From Sulfitobacter sp. BSw21498 (lineage in GTDB: Bacteria > Pseudomonadota > Alphaproteobacteria > Rhodobacterales > Rhodobacteraceae): a stretch of DNA of 64,000 nucleotides. Of the stretch, positions 38,619-47,949 are shown one piece after another (the first letter of the stretch is position 1; the number at the start of each line of letters is the position of its first letter). The stretch covers positions 558,001 through 622,000 of the forward strand of contig NZ_CP040753.1 in NCBI RefSeq assembly GCF_006064855.1. Reading direction: 5' to 3'. The notes under the pieces are model-generated. The model was not told where the DNA came from. It did no database searches and was given only the letters and a program-made list of their open reading frames with translations. The position numbers and the translations under genes were made by a program.

Positions 38619-40664
38619 ATGGGGCTGTTGTCCTATGGGACGCAGACGATGCGCGCGCAGCGCGGGCATCTGATCGGCTGGGTGCCCGTATGTCTGGCCG
38701 TGGGCATCGGGGCCTATTTCACGCAGCGCGTGGAACCTTCGGCGTCGGTTTTGCTGTGGGGGGCTGGTGGTGCTGCACTGCTGGTGGCCCTCGCAGTATG
38801 GGCGGGCGAGGTAGCGGGGCCTGTCATTCTGGGCGCTGCGCTGGTTTTGATCGGGTTTGATCTCGCGGCGTGGCGGGCACATGCGGTTGGCGGACCGGTG
38901 TTGGTGTGGCGCTACTACGGGCCTATCGCAGGGCGGGTGGTGGCCCTGGACCGGAGCCAGTCTGACGCGCAACGTCTGACGCTGGATCAGGTGGTATTGG
39001 AACGCATCTCGACAACGCGTACGCCCCTGCATGTGCGCGTGTCATTGCACGGTGACAGAGCCTTTGATGCAACGATCACACCGGGATTAAGGGTGATGAC
39101 AACAGGGCATCTGTCGCCGCCAAGTGGACCAGTAGAGCCGGGGGGATTTGATTTTCAGCGTCACGCTTGGTTCGCGCGCCTAGGGGCCGTCGGCTATAGT
39201 CGCACGCCCTTGCTGGCGGCGAGCCCTGCCACCGAGGGGCACCGGGGGCTGGCCGTGTTCCGTTTGCGGATGGCGGCGTCGGCACATATCCAAGCCGTGC
39301 TGCCCGGTGACATAGGCGGGTTCGCCACAGCGATTACTACCGGTGATCGGAGTGCGATTAGCCAAGACGCGTTGCGCGATCTGCGCGCCAGCAACCTCGC
39401 GCATCTTTTGGCAATTTCAGGGCTTCATATGGGGCTGCTGAGCGCCGTGGTGTTCGGGGCGCTGCGCGCGATGTTGGCGCTGGTGCCGTGGGTCGCGCTC
39501 AGGTGGCCGACGCGCAGCATGGCAGCTGCGGGCGCGCTGATTGCGGCCTGCGGCTATCTGTTGCTGTCGGGCGGCAATGTCGCAACCGAACGTGCATTTA
39601 TCATGGTCGCCGTAGCGCTTGGTGCATTGATCATCGGGCGGCGGGCGCTGACCCTGCGCGCCGTCGCAATTGCTGCGACCATCGTGCTGGTCCTGCGCCC
39701 CGAAGCGTTGACGGGGCCGGGGTTCCAGATGTCTTTTGCTGCCACCACCGGATTGGTCGCGGTGTTCGGTTGGCTGCGCAGTGCCAGGATTTCGCTGGGG
39801 CCAAGATGGCTGGCTCCTGCGGTTGCGACGGTGATTTCCTCTGCTGTGGCGGGGGCCTTTACCGCACCGATCGGGGCTGCACATTTCAACACGGTCGCGC
39901 AGTATGGGTTGGTTGCGAACCTGCTGTCGGTGCCCTTGATGGGGGTTTTGGTAATGCCGGCCGCAGTAATGGGCTTGGTCGTTGCGCCGCTTGGGCTTGA
40001 ATGGGCCCCGCTTTGGATCATGGGTGCAGGTCTGCGCTGGATTTTGGGGGTGGCCCAGATGATCGCCGGGATCGATGGTGCGCAGGGCCATGTGCCAGCC
40101 CCCGGTCCATGGGTGTTGCCGCTGCTCTCGCTTGGGTTTCTGTGGCTATTGCTCTGGCAGGGGCGCATGCGCTTTGCCGGGCTCGCTGCTATCCTCGCCG
40201 CGGCTATGCTTTGGTACGGTGCAAACCGACCTGCTGTCTTGATCTCCGATACCGGCAGTCTGGTCGGTGTTATGACCCCGTCAGGGCGGGCGCTCAGCAA
40301 GCCGAAAAGTGCGGGGTTCGTGGCGCTCAATTGGCTAGAGAATGACGGAGACGGTGCGGATCAAGCCCAAGCCGCAGCGCGTTGGCGCGCTCGGCTCAAG
40401 CTGGGGGGCGCAGAGGTCATTCACCTGTCAGGCAAACGGGCGCGCACTGCCTTCGGGGACTGTCAGGCCAGTCAGATCGTGGTGCTCTCGGTCATGGCTG
40501 ACCCACCGCTTCGAGGCGGATGTAAGATATTTGACCCCGAAAGGCTGCGCGCCACGGGTTCGGTTGCACTAAAGATCAACAAGGGGCAGGTGACAATGCA
40601 AACGGCCCGCCAAAAGGCGGGCGCGCGATTGTGGACAGCATGGCGGTCAAAAGAAGAAAAATAA
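38619..40664 (+). CDS. comEC: ComEC/Rec2 family DNA uptake channel
   Basis: Inner-membrane channel for single-stranded DNA uptake. 681 aa from the ATG at 38619 (an upstream TTG at 38556 is possible). The N-terminal DUF4131 region (PIAGRVVALDRS... GHLSPPSGPVEPGGFDF shown in part) is followed by the competence domain with LLAISGLHMGLLSAVVF and about ten transmembrane helices. The C-terminal region (about 530-681) is short and has no metallo-beta-lactamase motif (no HxHxDH). It is a lone com gene. It converges on lexA, 3 bp apart, and a lexA-side terminator is embedded in its last codons. Confidence 0.9.
   Translation: MGLLSYGTQTMRAQRGHLIGWVPVCLAVGIGAYFTQRVEPSASVLLWGAGGAALLVALAVWAGEVAGPVILGAALVLIGFDLAAWRAHAVGGPVLVWRYYGPIAGRVVALDRSQSDAQRLTLDQVVLERISTTRTPLHVRVSLHGDRAFDATITPGLRVMTTGHLSPPSGPVEPGGFDFQRHAWFARLGAVGYSRTPLLAASPATEGHRGLAVFRLRMAASAHIQAVLPGDIGGFATAITTGDRSAISQDALRDLRASNLAHLLAISGLHMGLLSAVVFGALRAMLALVPWVALRWPTRSMAAAGALIAACGYLLLSGGNVATERAFIMVAVALGALIIGRRALTLRAVAIAATIVLVLRPEALTGPGFQMSFAATTGLVAVFGWLRSARISLGPRWLAPAVATVISSAVAGAFTAPIGAAHFNTVAQYGLVANLLSVPLMGVLVMPAAVMGLVVAPLGLEWAPLWIMGAGLRWILGVAQMIAGIDGAQGHVPAPGPWVLPLLSLGFLWLLLWQGRMRFAGLAAILAAAMLWYGANRPAVLISDTGSLVGVMTPSGRALSKPKSAGFVALNWLENDGDGADQAQAAARWRARLKLGGAEVIHLSGKRARTAFGDCQASQIVVLSVMADPPLRGGCKIFDPERLRATGSVALKINKGQVTMQTARQKAGARLWTAWRSKEEK
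40605..40622 (-). terminator. lexA terminator hairpin embedded in the end of comEC
   Basis: GCCCGCC (40605-40611) pairs with GGCGGGC (40616-40622) around AAAA. On the minus strand the loop is TTTT and the stem is followed by CGTTTGC. It lies 46 bases beyond the lexA stop, inside the comEC coding region. Confidence 0.55.
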
Positions 40665-40667
40665 CCG

Positions 40668-41366
40668 TTAGTAGGTGCGGATCAACCCGACCAAACGGCC
40701 CTGAACCTTGACCTTATCCGATGGCAACACCCGCGTTTCATACGCGGGGTTCGCCGCTTCCAATGCGACCGAACTGCCGTGGCGGCGGAATTTCTTGAGC
40801 GTCGCCTCGTGATCCTCGACCAACGCAACCACGATATCGCCATCGTCCGCGACAGAGGTTTCGCGGATGATCACCACGTCACCATCATTGATGCCAGCGT
40901 CGATCATGGAATCGCCTTGGACTTCAAGCGCGTAATGTTCGCCGCTGCCGCTGATCATGCCGCCTGGGACGGCGACCGATTGGGTCATGGTGCTGATCGC
41001 CTCGATCGGGACACCAGCGGCGATCCGACCCATCATCGGCACATCAAAGGACGACGCGCTGACGGGTTGCGCAGCAGAGGGGGGCGGTCCGTCGGGGCGG
41101 TCGCCGTCAATCACGCGCGGTGTAAAGCCGGCACCGGACATACCACCCAGAGTATCGGGCAGTTTCACAACTTCGATCGCGCGGGCACGGTGCGCCAAGC
41201 GGCGGATAAACCCGCGTTCTTCCAAAGCTGTGATCAGCCGGTGGATGCCGGATTTCGACCGCAAATCCAGTGCTTCTTTCATCTCGTCAAAGCTGGGCGG
41301 CACGCCATCGCGTTGGACACGCTTGTGAATAAAGGCCAGCAGATCGAGTTGTTTTTTGGTCAGCAT
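40668..41366 (-). CDS. lexA: LexA SOS repressor
   Basis: 232 aa. An N-terminal winged helix (residues 1-65, with the recognition segment [18 protein letters not shown]) is followed by the S24 autoprotease domain. The cleavage site is Ala117-Gly118 (RIAAGVP), the catalytic Ser is Ser153 (GDSMID) and the Lys is about 191 (EATLKKF). RecA-stimulated self-cleavage derepresses SOS genes. Its own promoter carries an alphaproteobacterial SOS box over the -10 element. In R. capsulatus LexA also affects gene transfer agent traits. Confidence 0.97.
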   Translation of the reverse strand: MLTKKQLDLLAFIHKRVQRDGVPPSFDEMKEALDLRSKSGIHRLITALEERGFIRRLAHRARAIEVVKLPDTLGGMSGAGFTPRVIDGDRPDGPPPSAAQPVSASSFDVPMMGRIAAGVPIEAISTMTQSVAVPGGMISGSGEHYALEVQGDSMIDAGINDGDVVIIRETSVADDGDIVVALVEDHEATLKKFRRHGSSVALEAANPAYETRVLPSDKVKVQGRLVGLIRTY

Positions 41367-41396
41367 CCGGACATTCCCCGTTTCTATTTGGGGTTT

Positions 41397-41411
41397 GTTC
41401 TAGAGATGTTC
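41397..41411 (-). promoter_or_regulatory. Alphaproteobacterial SOS box at lexA
   Basis: GAAC-N7-GAAC on the minus strand (GTTC-N7-GTTC on the plus), the known LexA operator of alphaproteobacteria. It overlaps the -10 hexamer and the spacer, the position expected for autorepression. Confidence 0.85.
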
Positions 41412-41425
41412 CTGTTTTGTGTCAA
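41397..41425 (-). promoter_or_regulatory. lexA sigma70 promoter
   Basis: On the minus strand TTGACA (complement of 41420-41425), 17 bases, TAGAAC (complement of 41397-41402). The -35 element is a perfect consensus. It lies in the 62 bp between moeA and lexA, so lexA has its own promoter despite following the moeA gene. Confidence 0.7.
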
Positions 41426-41428
41426 CAG

Positions 41429-42601
41429 TCAGAGGGGGATACAACCAATGGTTTCTCCGGCTTGACGTGGGCCGTCGTCGGGCGGGCGGACCATCAGCAC
41501 GTCGGCGCGTGACAGGATACCCAGCAGCGAACTGTCTTGGTTGCTTTCGGGGTGAACCGCCCCGTCACGCACCATCGCACGCATGTAATGTTCACGCGGT
41601 CCGTTGGCGGGTAAATCGACCCCAAGGGGCATATCAGCACGGGTGGCAGGGACGGCGGGTAGCCCCAGCATTTTATGCAAGACAGGTACGACAAAGACGG
41701 CGCCGCAGACCATAGCTGATACCGGATTGCCGGGCAGGCCGATCATCGCCACATCGCACAACCGCCCCGCCATCAGAGGCTTGCCGGGGCGCATGGCGAC
41801 TTTGTAAAAAGACTGCTCCATCCCCATTTGCGCGGCGACAGGGGCGACCAGATCGTGATCGCCGACAGAAGCACCGCCAATGGTGATAATCAGGTCGGCA
41901 TCCTGCGCCATGGTAAAGGCTTGTGTTAACGATGGTACCGTATCGCGGGCGATCGGGATCATGCGACACTGCGCACCGTGTTGTTCCAGCAAAGCGGCAA
42001 GGCCAAAGGTATTTGACGCAATGATCTGATCGGGGTTTGGCACCTCGCCTGGTTGCACCAGTTCGTCCCCGGTGGCGATGATCGCCACGCGGGGCTTGGC
42101 ATAGACTGGCAGCGTTGCCACGTTCATTGACGCAAGCAGGGCGATATCAGCGGGGCGCAGCAGACGCGGGGCTTCCATCGTGTCGCCTGCGTGAAAATCG
42201 CCGCCGGCCGGGCGGATGTTGGTTTTGGCTCCGATGTCGTGCCCAAGCATGATCAGATCGCCACGACGGGTTGTATCCTCTTGAATAACAACGAAATCAG
42301 CGCCTTCGGGCACGGGGGCTCCGGTAAAGATACGCACGGCTTGTCCGGCCTTGACCACACCGTCAAACCGGTGGCCTGCGGCGGCTTCGCCGATGACCTT
42401 GAACATGGCGTCTGGTTCGACCTCGGTCTGGCGCAGCGCGTAGCCGTCCATTGAGGACGCGGCAAAGGGGGGCTGCGTGCGGGCTGCAACGACGTCCGTC
42501 GCCAGAACGCGACCGGCCGCCTGTCGTAGGCTGACCTGTTCCACCGTGGTGGCGTCTACGAGATCAAAGAGGTGCGACAGGGCGTCGCTGACGGAGATCA
42601 T
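41429..42601 (-). CDS. moeA: Molybdopterin molybdenumtransferase MoeA
   Basis: Inserts molybdate into adenylated molybdopterin. 390 aa with the N-terminal segment [26 protein letters not shown] (shown in part: [11 protein letters not shown]), the MPT-binding motif [11 protein letters not shown], and [13 protein letters not shown]. The start overlaps the moaC stop by 4 bp (ATGA). It is the last gene of the trpG-trpD-ung-trpC-moaC-moeA chain, followed by lexA with its own promoter. Confidence 0.96.
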   Translation of the reverse strand: MISVSDALSHLFDLVDATTVEQVSLRQAAGRVLATDVVAARTQPPFAASSMDGYALRQTEVEPDAMFKVIGEAAAGHRFDGVVKAGQAVRIFTGAPVPEGADFVVIQEDTTRRGDLIMLGHDIGAKTNIRPAGGDFHAGDTMEAPRLLRPADIALLASMNVATLPVYAKPRVAIIATGDELVQPGEVPNPDQIIASNTFGLAALLEQHGAQCRMIPIARDTVPSLTQAFTMAQDADLIITIGGASVGDHDLVAPVAAQMGMEQSFYKVAMRPGKPLMAGRLCDVAMIGLPGNPVSAMVCGAVFVVPVLHKMLGLPAVPATRADMPLGVDLPANGPREHYMRAMVRDGAVHPESNQDSSLLGILSRADVLMVRPPDDGPRQAGETIGCIPL

Positions 42602-43071
42602 TCGGCCTCATACCGGCCGGATTTGCCGCCATCTTTCAGTACGACGCGCAAACCGCCGATTTCCATGCCTTTGTCCACGGCCTTGGCCATGTCATAGACG
42701 GTCAGCGCAGTGACCGAGGCAGCCGTCAATGCTTCCATCTCGACACCGGTCTGGCCGGTAGTCTTGACCGTCGCTTCGATCTGAAGCCCCGGCAGATCGG
42801 GGTCCGGCGTGAGTTCAACAGAGACTTTGGTGATGGGCAGCGGGTGACACAGAGGGATCAGGTCAGCGGTACGCTTTGCAGCCATGATGCCAGCCAAACG
42901 GGCGACGCCCATGACGTCACCTTTCTTTGCGCGACCTTCGGTAATGATATCAAAGGTTTCGCGCTGCATCTTGATGTGGGTTTTTGCGGTGGCGACGCGT
43001 GATGTGACGGGCTTGTCCGACACGTCGACCATATGAGCGTCGCCCTTGCCGTCAAAATGCGTAAGCGCCAT
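42598..43071 (-). CDS. moaC: Cyclic pyranopterin monophosphate synthase MoaC
   Basis: Molybdenum cofactor synthesis, second half of the GTP to cPMP conversion. 157 aa with [18 protein letters not shown] at the start, [31 protein letters not shown] and the catalytic [18 protein letters not shown] (the last lysine is of DMAKA). Its ATG overlaps the trpC stop by one base (TAATG) and its stop overlaps moeA by 4 bp. The trpC-moaC-moeA order is common in alphaproteobacteria. Confidence 0.96.
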   Translation of the reverse strand: MALTHFDGKGDAHMVDVSDKPVTSRVATAKTHIKMQRETFDIITEGRAKKGDVMGVARLAGIMAAKRTADLIPLCHPLPITKVSVELTPDPDLPGLQIEATVKTTGQTGVEMEALTAASVTALTVYDMAKAVDKGMEIGGLRVVLKDGGKSGRYEAE

Positions 43072-43895
43072 TACATGCCCCCCGGACGCAGCGGCGTCGC
43101 AAGCAAGTTGCGGGTTGCGACCTCTACATCGTCTTGGCGCATCAGGCTTTCCCCAATCAGGAACACACGCGATCCGTATTTCGCCATATCGGCCAGATCG
43201 CCGGGCGTGTTCAGCCCGCTTTCAGACACGATCATCTTTTCCACATCCACATGTTTTGACAGCAGACACGTGGTATCCAGCGATGTCTCGAAGGTTTTGA
43301 GGTTGCGGTTGTTGATCCCCATCATGCGGCTTTTGAGCACGGCAGCGCGGTCCAGCTCTTGCTTGTCATGCACTTCGATCAGCGCGTCCATGCCCCATTG
43401 TGCGGCGGCGTCTTCAAGCTCTATGGCCTGTGCGTCACTGACCGATGCCATGATGATCAAAATGCAATCGGCCCCAAGCGCGCGGGCTTCGGCGACCTGA
43501 TAGGGATCGTACATGAAATCCTTGCGCAGCACGGGCAGGGTGCACGCCTCACGCGCGGCCACCAGATACTCTTTTGCCCCTTGGAAACTGGGCGTATCCG
43601 TCAGTACCGACAGGCAGGTCGCCCCACCGGCGGCATAGGCAGCAGCCAGGGTAGCAGGGTCAAAGTCGGCGCGGATCAACCCCTTGGAGGGGCTTGCTTT
43701 CTTGACCTCTGCGATCAGTCCGTAGCCTTCGCGCGACGCGTCGAACAGCGCGTCGGCAAAGGGGCGCACGGGCGAAGCTGCTCGTGCCTCTGCCTCTACG
43801 GCCTCAAGCGGTTTGGCGGCCTTGTCGGCGGCGATCTCTTCCAGCTTGTAGGCTTTGATCTTGTCTAGGATGGTGCCAGTGTTGGTATCGGTCAT
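43071..43895 (-). CDS. trpC: Indole-3-glycerol phosphate synthase
   Basis: Tryptophan synthesis, closes the indole ring. 274 aa, a single-domain TIM barrel not fused to trpF. Motifs are [43 protein letters not shown] (shown in part: [12 protein letters not shown]) and [11 protein letters not shown]. Its start overlaps the ung stop by 4 bp, so it is coupled to ung. Confidence 0.97.
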   Translation of the reverse strand: MTDTNTGTILDKIKAYKLEEIAADKAAKPLEAVEAEARAASPVRPFADALFDASREGYGLIAEVKKASPSKGLIRADFDPATLAAAYAAGGATCLSVLTDTPSFQGAKEYLVAAREACTLPVLRKDFMYDPYQVAEARALGADCILIIMASVSDAQAIELEDAAAQWGMDALIEVHDKQELDRAAVLKSRMMGINNRNLKTFETSLDTTCLLSKHVDVEKMIVSESGLNTPGDLADMAKYGSRVFLIGESLMRQDDVEVATRNLLATPLRPGGM

Positions 43896-44560
43896 GATGT
43901 CTCCGGGGTTGCCCAGTTTATGGAGCCTTGGCCTTGGGCGTGCAACCAGTCATTGCAGCGCGAGAACGGGCGTGACCCGAAAAACCCACGTCGTGCAGAC
44001 AGCGGCGAAGGGTGCGGGGTTTCCAGCTTAAGGTTCGCTACGCCGTCCACGTTTCGTGCTGCCTTTTGCGCATGGGCCCCCCACAGAAGATAGGCGCGGG
44101 GACGGTCCGACAGGCGGTCCAGAATTTGCATCGTCAGCAGATGCCACCCAAGCTTGGCATGGCCGCCTGCATCCCCTGCCGGTACCGTCAACGTCGTGTT
44201 CAGCAGCAGCACGCCCTGATCCGCCCAAAACCGCAGGTCGGCAGTGCGCGGACAGGCCCCGAGGTTGTCGGTCATCTCTTTAAAGATGTTGGACAGCGAG
44301 CGGGGCAGTGGTTTGGTGTCGGCGTGGGCCGAAAAGGCAAAACCATGGGCATGGCCGGGGGTGGGATAGGGGTCTTGGCCCAGGATCACCACCCGCACCG
44401 CATCGGGTTGCGTGTGTTCAAGCGCGGCAAAGATTTGCGGTTGCGGTGGTAAAATTTGGCGCACTTCCGCAGCGAGCGTTGTGGCGATCCCCGGCAGGGT
44501 ATCGTCAAAAAATGCAAGATCGCGCCAAGCCCCGAGCCGCGACAGATCGAGCGTGCTCAT
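43892..44560 (-). CDS. ung: Uracil-DNA glycosylase (family 1)
   Basis: Base-excision repair enzyme removing uracil from DNA. 222 aa with catalytic Asp63 in the signature [17 protein letters not shown] and the DNA-contact loop [12 protein letters not shown] near the C-terminus. It is inserted between trpD and trpC with ATGA overlaps on both sides, so its translation is coupled to tryptophan biosynthesis genes. A functional link is not obvious; co-expression is inferred from the overlaps. Confidence 0.97.
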   Translation of the reverse strand: MSTLDLSRLGAWRDLAFFDDTLPGIATTLAAEVRQILPPQPQIFAALEHTQPDAVRVVILGQDPYPTPGHAHGFAFSAHADTKPLPRSLSNIFKEMTDNLGACPRTADLRFWADQGVLLLNTTLTVPAGDAGGHAKLGWHLLTMQILDRLSDRPRAYLLWGAHAQKAARNVDGVANLKLETPHPSPLSARRGFFGSRPFSRCNDWLHAQGQGSINWATPETS

Positions 44561-45576
44561 GCGGTTTGTGTGATCCGCGCGACTTGGGTGATTTTGTCAC
44601 GCGCAGCACCGCTGTCGATGCTGTGACGCGCCATCTCAACGCCGGCTTTCAGGTCTGGTGCCGCATCCGCCACCACCAGTGCCGCTGCCGAATTAAGCAA
44701 AACCGCGTCACGGTAGGCCGAGGGGGTGCCGTCCAGCAGTGCGTTGAAATCACGTGCGTTTTCTTCGGGTGTGCCGCCAATGATGTCTTCGAACGGATGC
44801 ACGGGCAGGCCGGCGTCTTCGGGCGTGATCTCGAACTCGGAGATGGTGCCGTCTGGGTTCAGGGCTGCGACCCAGCTGGTACCCGTGATCGTCAGCTCGT
44901 CCGTTCCGTCAGACCCATGCACAAGCCACGCTTTTTCAGACCCGAGCGCGCCAAGCGTTTCGGCCATCGGGCGGATCAGATCGCGGCGATAGGCACCGGT
45001 AAGCTGTCGCTTTACGCCAGCGGGGTTGGTCAGCGGACCGAGGATGTTGAATATCGTACGGGTCCCCAGCTCGGACCGTGTGGGCATGACATGGGCAATC
45101 GCGGGATGGTGCATCGGCGCCATCATGAAACCGATGCCGGCATCGCGCAGGGCAGCTTCGACGACCTTGGGCCCGACCATGACCTTGAGGCCCATCTGGG
45201 TCAGAGCATCTGCGGCACCCGATTTCGACGACAGGTTCCGATTGCCATGTTTGGCCACCACAACGCCCGCACCCGCCACGACAAAGGCCGTCGCGGTAGA
45301 GATATTCAGCGTGCCCTTGCCATCTCCGCCGGTGCCCACGATGTCCATTGCGCCTTCGGGTGCGTTGACGGGGTGGCATTTGGCGCGCATCACATAGGCT
45401 GCGGCGGCATATTCATCCACCGTTTCGCCGCGGGTGCGCAGGGCCATCAGGAAGCCGCCGATCTGGCTTGGGGTAGCTTCGCCCTCGAACAGGATTTGGA
45501 ACGCTGCTTCGGCCTGATCGCGCGTCAGCGGGCCATTGGCAGCCGCATCGATAAGAGGTTTCAGAGCATCGCTCAT
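44557..45576 (-). CDS. trpD: Anthranilate phosphoribosyltransferase
   Basis: Second step of tryptophan synthesis. 339 aa with the PRPP-binding [14 protein letters not shown] near residue 81, [13 protein letters not shown], and [21 protein letters not shown] (shown in part: [13 protein letters not shown]). It overlaps trpG upstream and ung downstream by 4 bp each. Confidence 0.97.
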   Translation of the reverse strand: MSDALKPLIDAAANGPLTRDQAEAAFQILFEGEATPSQIGGFLMALRTRGETVDEYAAAAYVMRAKCHPVNAPEGAMDIVGTGGDGKGTLNISTATAFVVAGAGVVVAKHGNRNLSSKSGAADALTQMGLKVMVGPKVVEAALRDAGIGFMMAPMHHPAIAHVMPTRSELGTRTIFNILGPLTNPAGVKRQLTGAYRRDLIRPMAETLGALGSEKAWLVHGSDGTDELTITGTSWVAALNPDGTISEFEITPEDAGLPVHPFEDIIGGTPEENARDFNALLDGTPSAYRDAVLLNSAAALVVADAAPDLKAGVEMARHSIDSGAARDKITQVARITQTA

Positions 45577-46154
45577 GCGGGCACCTTTACGTTGTTCAGA
45601 AAGTTTTGCAGCATCTGGTGCCCGTGATCCGAACGGATCGATTCAGGGTGAAACTGCACGCCATGCAGGGGCAGGTTGCGGTGCTGCAAGCCCATGATCG
45701 TACCATCCTCAAGCTCTGCGGTGACCTCAAGGCAGTCGGGCAGGGTGGCGCGCTCGACGATCAGCGAATGATAGCGTGTCGCTGCAAAGGGTGACGGCAG
45801 CCCCGCAAAAACGCCCTGACCCTCGTGGTGCATCATGCCCATTTTGCCGTGCACGATCTCGCCCGCGCGCACGACCTTGCCGCCAAATGCCTGACCAAGC
45901 GTCTGATGCCCGAGGCACACGCCCAACAGCGGCGTGCGTGTCTCGGCAGCCGCAGCGGTCAGCGCCAGACAGATGCCCGCCTGATCAGGGTCGCACGGAC
46001 CGGGGGACAGGATGATCCCCGACGGGTTCATCGCCATCGCGGCCTGCACGTCGATTTGATCGTTGCGGCGGATTTCAACTTCGGCCCCGAGATCACCCAG
46101 ATAGTGTACCAGGTTGTAGGTGAAGCTATCGTAGTTATCGATCAAGAGCAGCAT
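45573..46154 (-). CDS. trpG: Anthranilate synthase component II (glutamine amidotransferase)
   Basis: Supplies ammonia to TrpE. 193 aa from the ATG at 46154 ([15 protein letters not shown] start), which is the family N-terminus; the frame extends upstream without homology. The nucleophile Cys lies in [15 protein letters not shown] near residue 79, with His/Glu in GVQFHPESI. The ribosome site is weak. It opens the trpG-trpD-ung-trpC-moaC-moeA chain; trpE lies apart at 48993-50504. Confidence 0.96.
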   Translation of the reverse strand: MLLLIDNYDSFTYNLVHYLGDLGAEVEIRRNDQIDVQAAMAMNPSGIILSPGPCDPDQAGICLALTAAAAETRTPLLGVCLGHQTLGQAFGGKVVRAGEIVHGKMGMMHHEGQGVFAGLPSPFAATRYHSLIVERATLPDCLEVTAELEDGTIMGLQHRNLPLHGVQFHPESIRSDHGHQMLQNFLNNVKVPA

Positions 46155-46314
46155 GCGGTAATTCTTTGTATTGGGGCAGGGTTTAGGGCTAGAGGAACCG
46201 CGCAAAAACACGGTATAATGTCCACTAATACATGTTCAGGGTTAAGACCCATCGTCAAGGGCAGCAGGCCGGCAGAGCCGCGCGAACCGGAACAAAAACA
46301 GGAGCGATCATAAT

Positions 46315-47898
46315 ATGTCACGCGGGTTTATTGGCGGTATCCTTATTGGTGCGGTGTTCAGTGTTGGCGTGGCTGGGGTTGCTTCGTTTATGGTGCCTAT
46401 CGGGCCTGCGCCGTTGCCGACCGCACCTGCGCCAAGCGGTGAGGGTGATCGTGACAATGCGACCCAAGCCCCTGAGGCGGCGCAAGTACCTCGGCCACTG
46501 GTCGTCGCGCCGCCCGAGGATTTGGCGCAAAGCACTGACGATGTTGTGATCGTGGTAGTGCCTGAGCCTGTCGCAGAGCCGATGCCTGAACCGCAGAGTG
46601 AAGGGGTGCCCGAGGGGGATGAACCGGACGTTGCGGTGTCCGAGGGCGAGGCTGCTGCTGCCGAGGAACTTCAAGCAGAGAACACCCCCGATGCTGCGCC
46701 AGATGCAGAATCGATTAAGATGGCAGAAACCGAGGTAGAACAAGCGCCTGAACCTGCACCCGCACCTGCACCGCTGGTCGCGCTGGATATTGACGCTGCA
46801 GCGTCCGTCACCCTACCTGATGCGGCGGCACCGGACATTGCGCTTGATGATCCGATCCTGCCGAACCCGATGGCGCTTGCCCCGATGGAGCCCTCCGCAC
46901 CGGATACGCTCGCGATTGAAACCCAGACGGCACCGCGCGTACAGGCCGATGCAGACATTGCGGCCCCGGCGACACCCACGCCGGATACCGACATTGCCAC
47001 CGCGCCAAGCGCCCCCGACGCGCAGCCCACGGAGACACCCGCCGATGTCGTTTTTGGTGCGCCTGACGAACGCACGGACGGGCGCCCCACGATTGGAACG
47101 CCAGCGGCGATTACATCGGAGCGCGATACAGGCGTCACGATCAACCGCTTGCCTACGGCGCAGTCAGGTGAACAGGTCGCCCCCGACGCCCAAGCCGCGG
47201 TGCAAGGTCCGGCGATCACCCGTTTCGGTCAGTCTTTTGCCAACCCCGACGACAAACCCCTGATGAGCGTGCTGTTGATGGATGTCGGCAGCGATCTTCT
47301 GGGAGGCGAGGTCGGCATCGCCGCATTACGCAGCTTTCCCTACCCTCTAAGCTTTGCGGTTGATGTCAGCCTGCCAGACGCGGCAGACCGCATGAAGATC
47401 TACCGCGACGAAGGCTTCGAGGTGCTGGCGATGGTCGACCTGCCCCAAGGCGCGCAGCCCAGCGATGCCGAAACCACGCTGGCGGTGGCCTTTTCGCGAT
47501 TGCCAGAGGTGATCGGTGTGCTTGAAGGTTTGGGTGCCGGCCTGCAACCAGACCGCGCCACGGCCGATCAGGTGACGGCGATCCTCGGGCAGGGCGGTTA
47601 TGGGCTGGTGACCCAGGATAAAGGGTTGAACACCATGCCGAAACTGGCCGTCAAAGAGGGTGTGCCCGCAGCATCGGTGTTCCGCGACTTTGACAGCAAG
47701 GGCCAGACGTCCACCGTGATCCGGCGCTTTCTGGATCAGGCCGCATTCAAGGCGGGCATCGAAGGGTCGGTGATCATGATGGGCCGGATGCGCCCCGAGA
47801 CGATCTCGGCGTTGTTGGTCTGGGGATTGCAGGACCGTGCAAGCCAAGTCGCGCTGGCACCGATATCAGCCGTTCTGACAAGCGCCACGGCAAAGTGA
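46315..47898 (+). CDS. Divergent polysaccharide deacetylase-like protein with eroded active site
   Basis: 527 aa. An N-terminal signal/anchor helix (about residues 5-28) is followed by a long Ala/Pro/Glu/Asp-rich low-complexity linker (about 35-300) and a C-terminal domain (about 315-520) of the divergent polysaccharide deacetylase family (COG2861-like). Recognisable landmarks are PLMSVLLMDVGSD, SFAVDVSLPDAADR, GFEVLAMVDLP, RDFDSKGQ and the helical spacing between them. The family's NHMGS metal motif and paired aspartates are missing (LEGLGAG and LMDVG stand there). It probably lies in the periplasm. It is divergent from trpG and convergent with the AstE-like gene. Confidence 0.75.
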   Translation: MSRGFIGGILIGAVFSVGVAGVASFMVPIGPAPLPTAPAPSGEGDRDNATQAPEAAQVPRPLVVAPPEDLAQSTDDVVIVVVPEPVAEPMPEPQSEGVPEGDEPDVAVSEGEAAAAEELQAENTPDAAPDAESIKMAETEVEQAPEPAPAPAPLVALDIDAAASVTLPDAAAPDIALDDPILPNPMALAPMEPSAPDTLAIETQTAPRVQADADIAAPATPTPDTDIATAPSAPDAQPTETPADVVFGAPDERTDGRPTIGTPAAITSERDTGVTINRLPTAQSGEQVAPDAQAAVQGPAITRFGQSFANPDDKPLMSVLLMDVGSDLLGGEVGIAALRSFPYPLSFAVDVSLPDAADRMKIYRDEGFEVLAMVDLPQGAQPSDAETTLAVAFSRLPEVIGVLEGLGAGLQPDRATADQVTAILGQGGYGLVTQDKGLNTMPKLAVKEGVPAASVFRDFDSKGQTSTVIRRFLDQAAFKAGIEGSVIMMGRMRPETISALLVWGLQDRASQVALAPISAVLTSATAK

Positions 47899-47913
47899 CA
47901 TAGAGGCAAACGG

Positions 47914-47946
47914 AATTGAAACGGACGCACTGCGCCCGTTTCAATT
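47914..47946. terminator. Bidirectional terminator hairpin
   Basis: AATTGAAACGG (47914-47924) pairs perfectly with CCGTTTCAATT (47936-47946); CGC/GCG extends the stem after one mismatch. It lies between convergent genes, 16 bases past one stop and 3 bases from the other. Confidence 0.6.
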
Positions 47947-47949
47947 GAC

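Noticed and set aside
46214..46219. TATAAT between trpG and the deacetylase-like gene as a promoter
   Set aside because: No acceptable -35 element at 16-18 bases on either strand.
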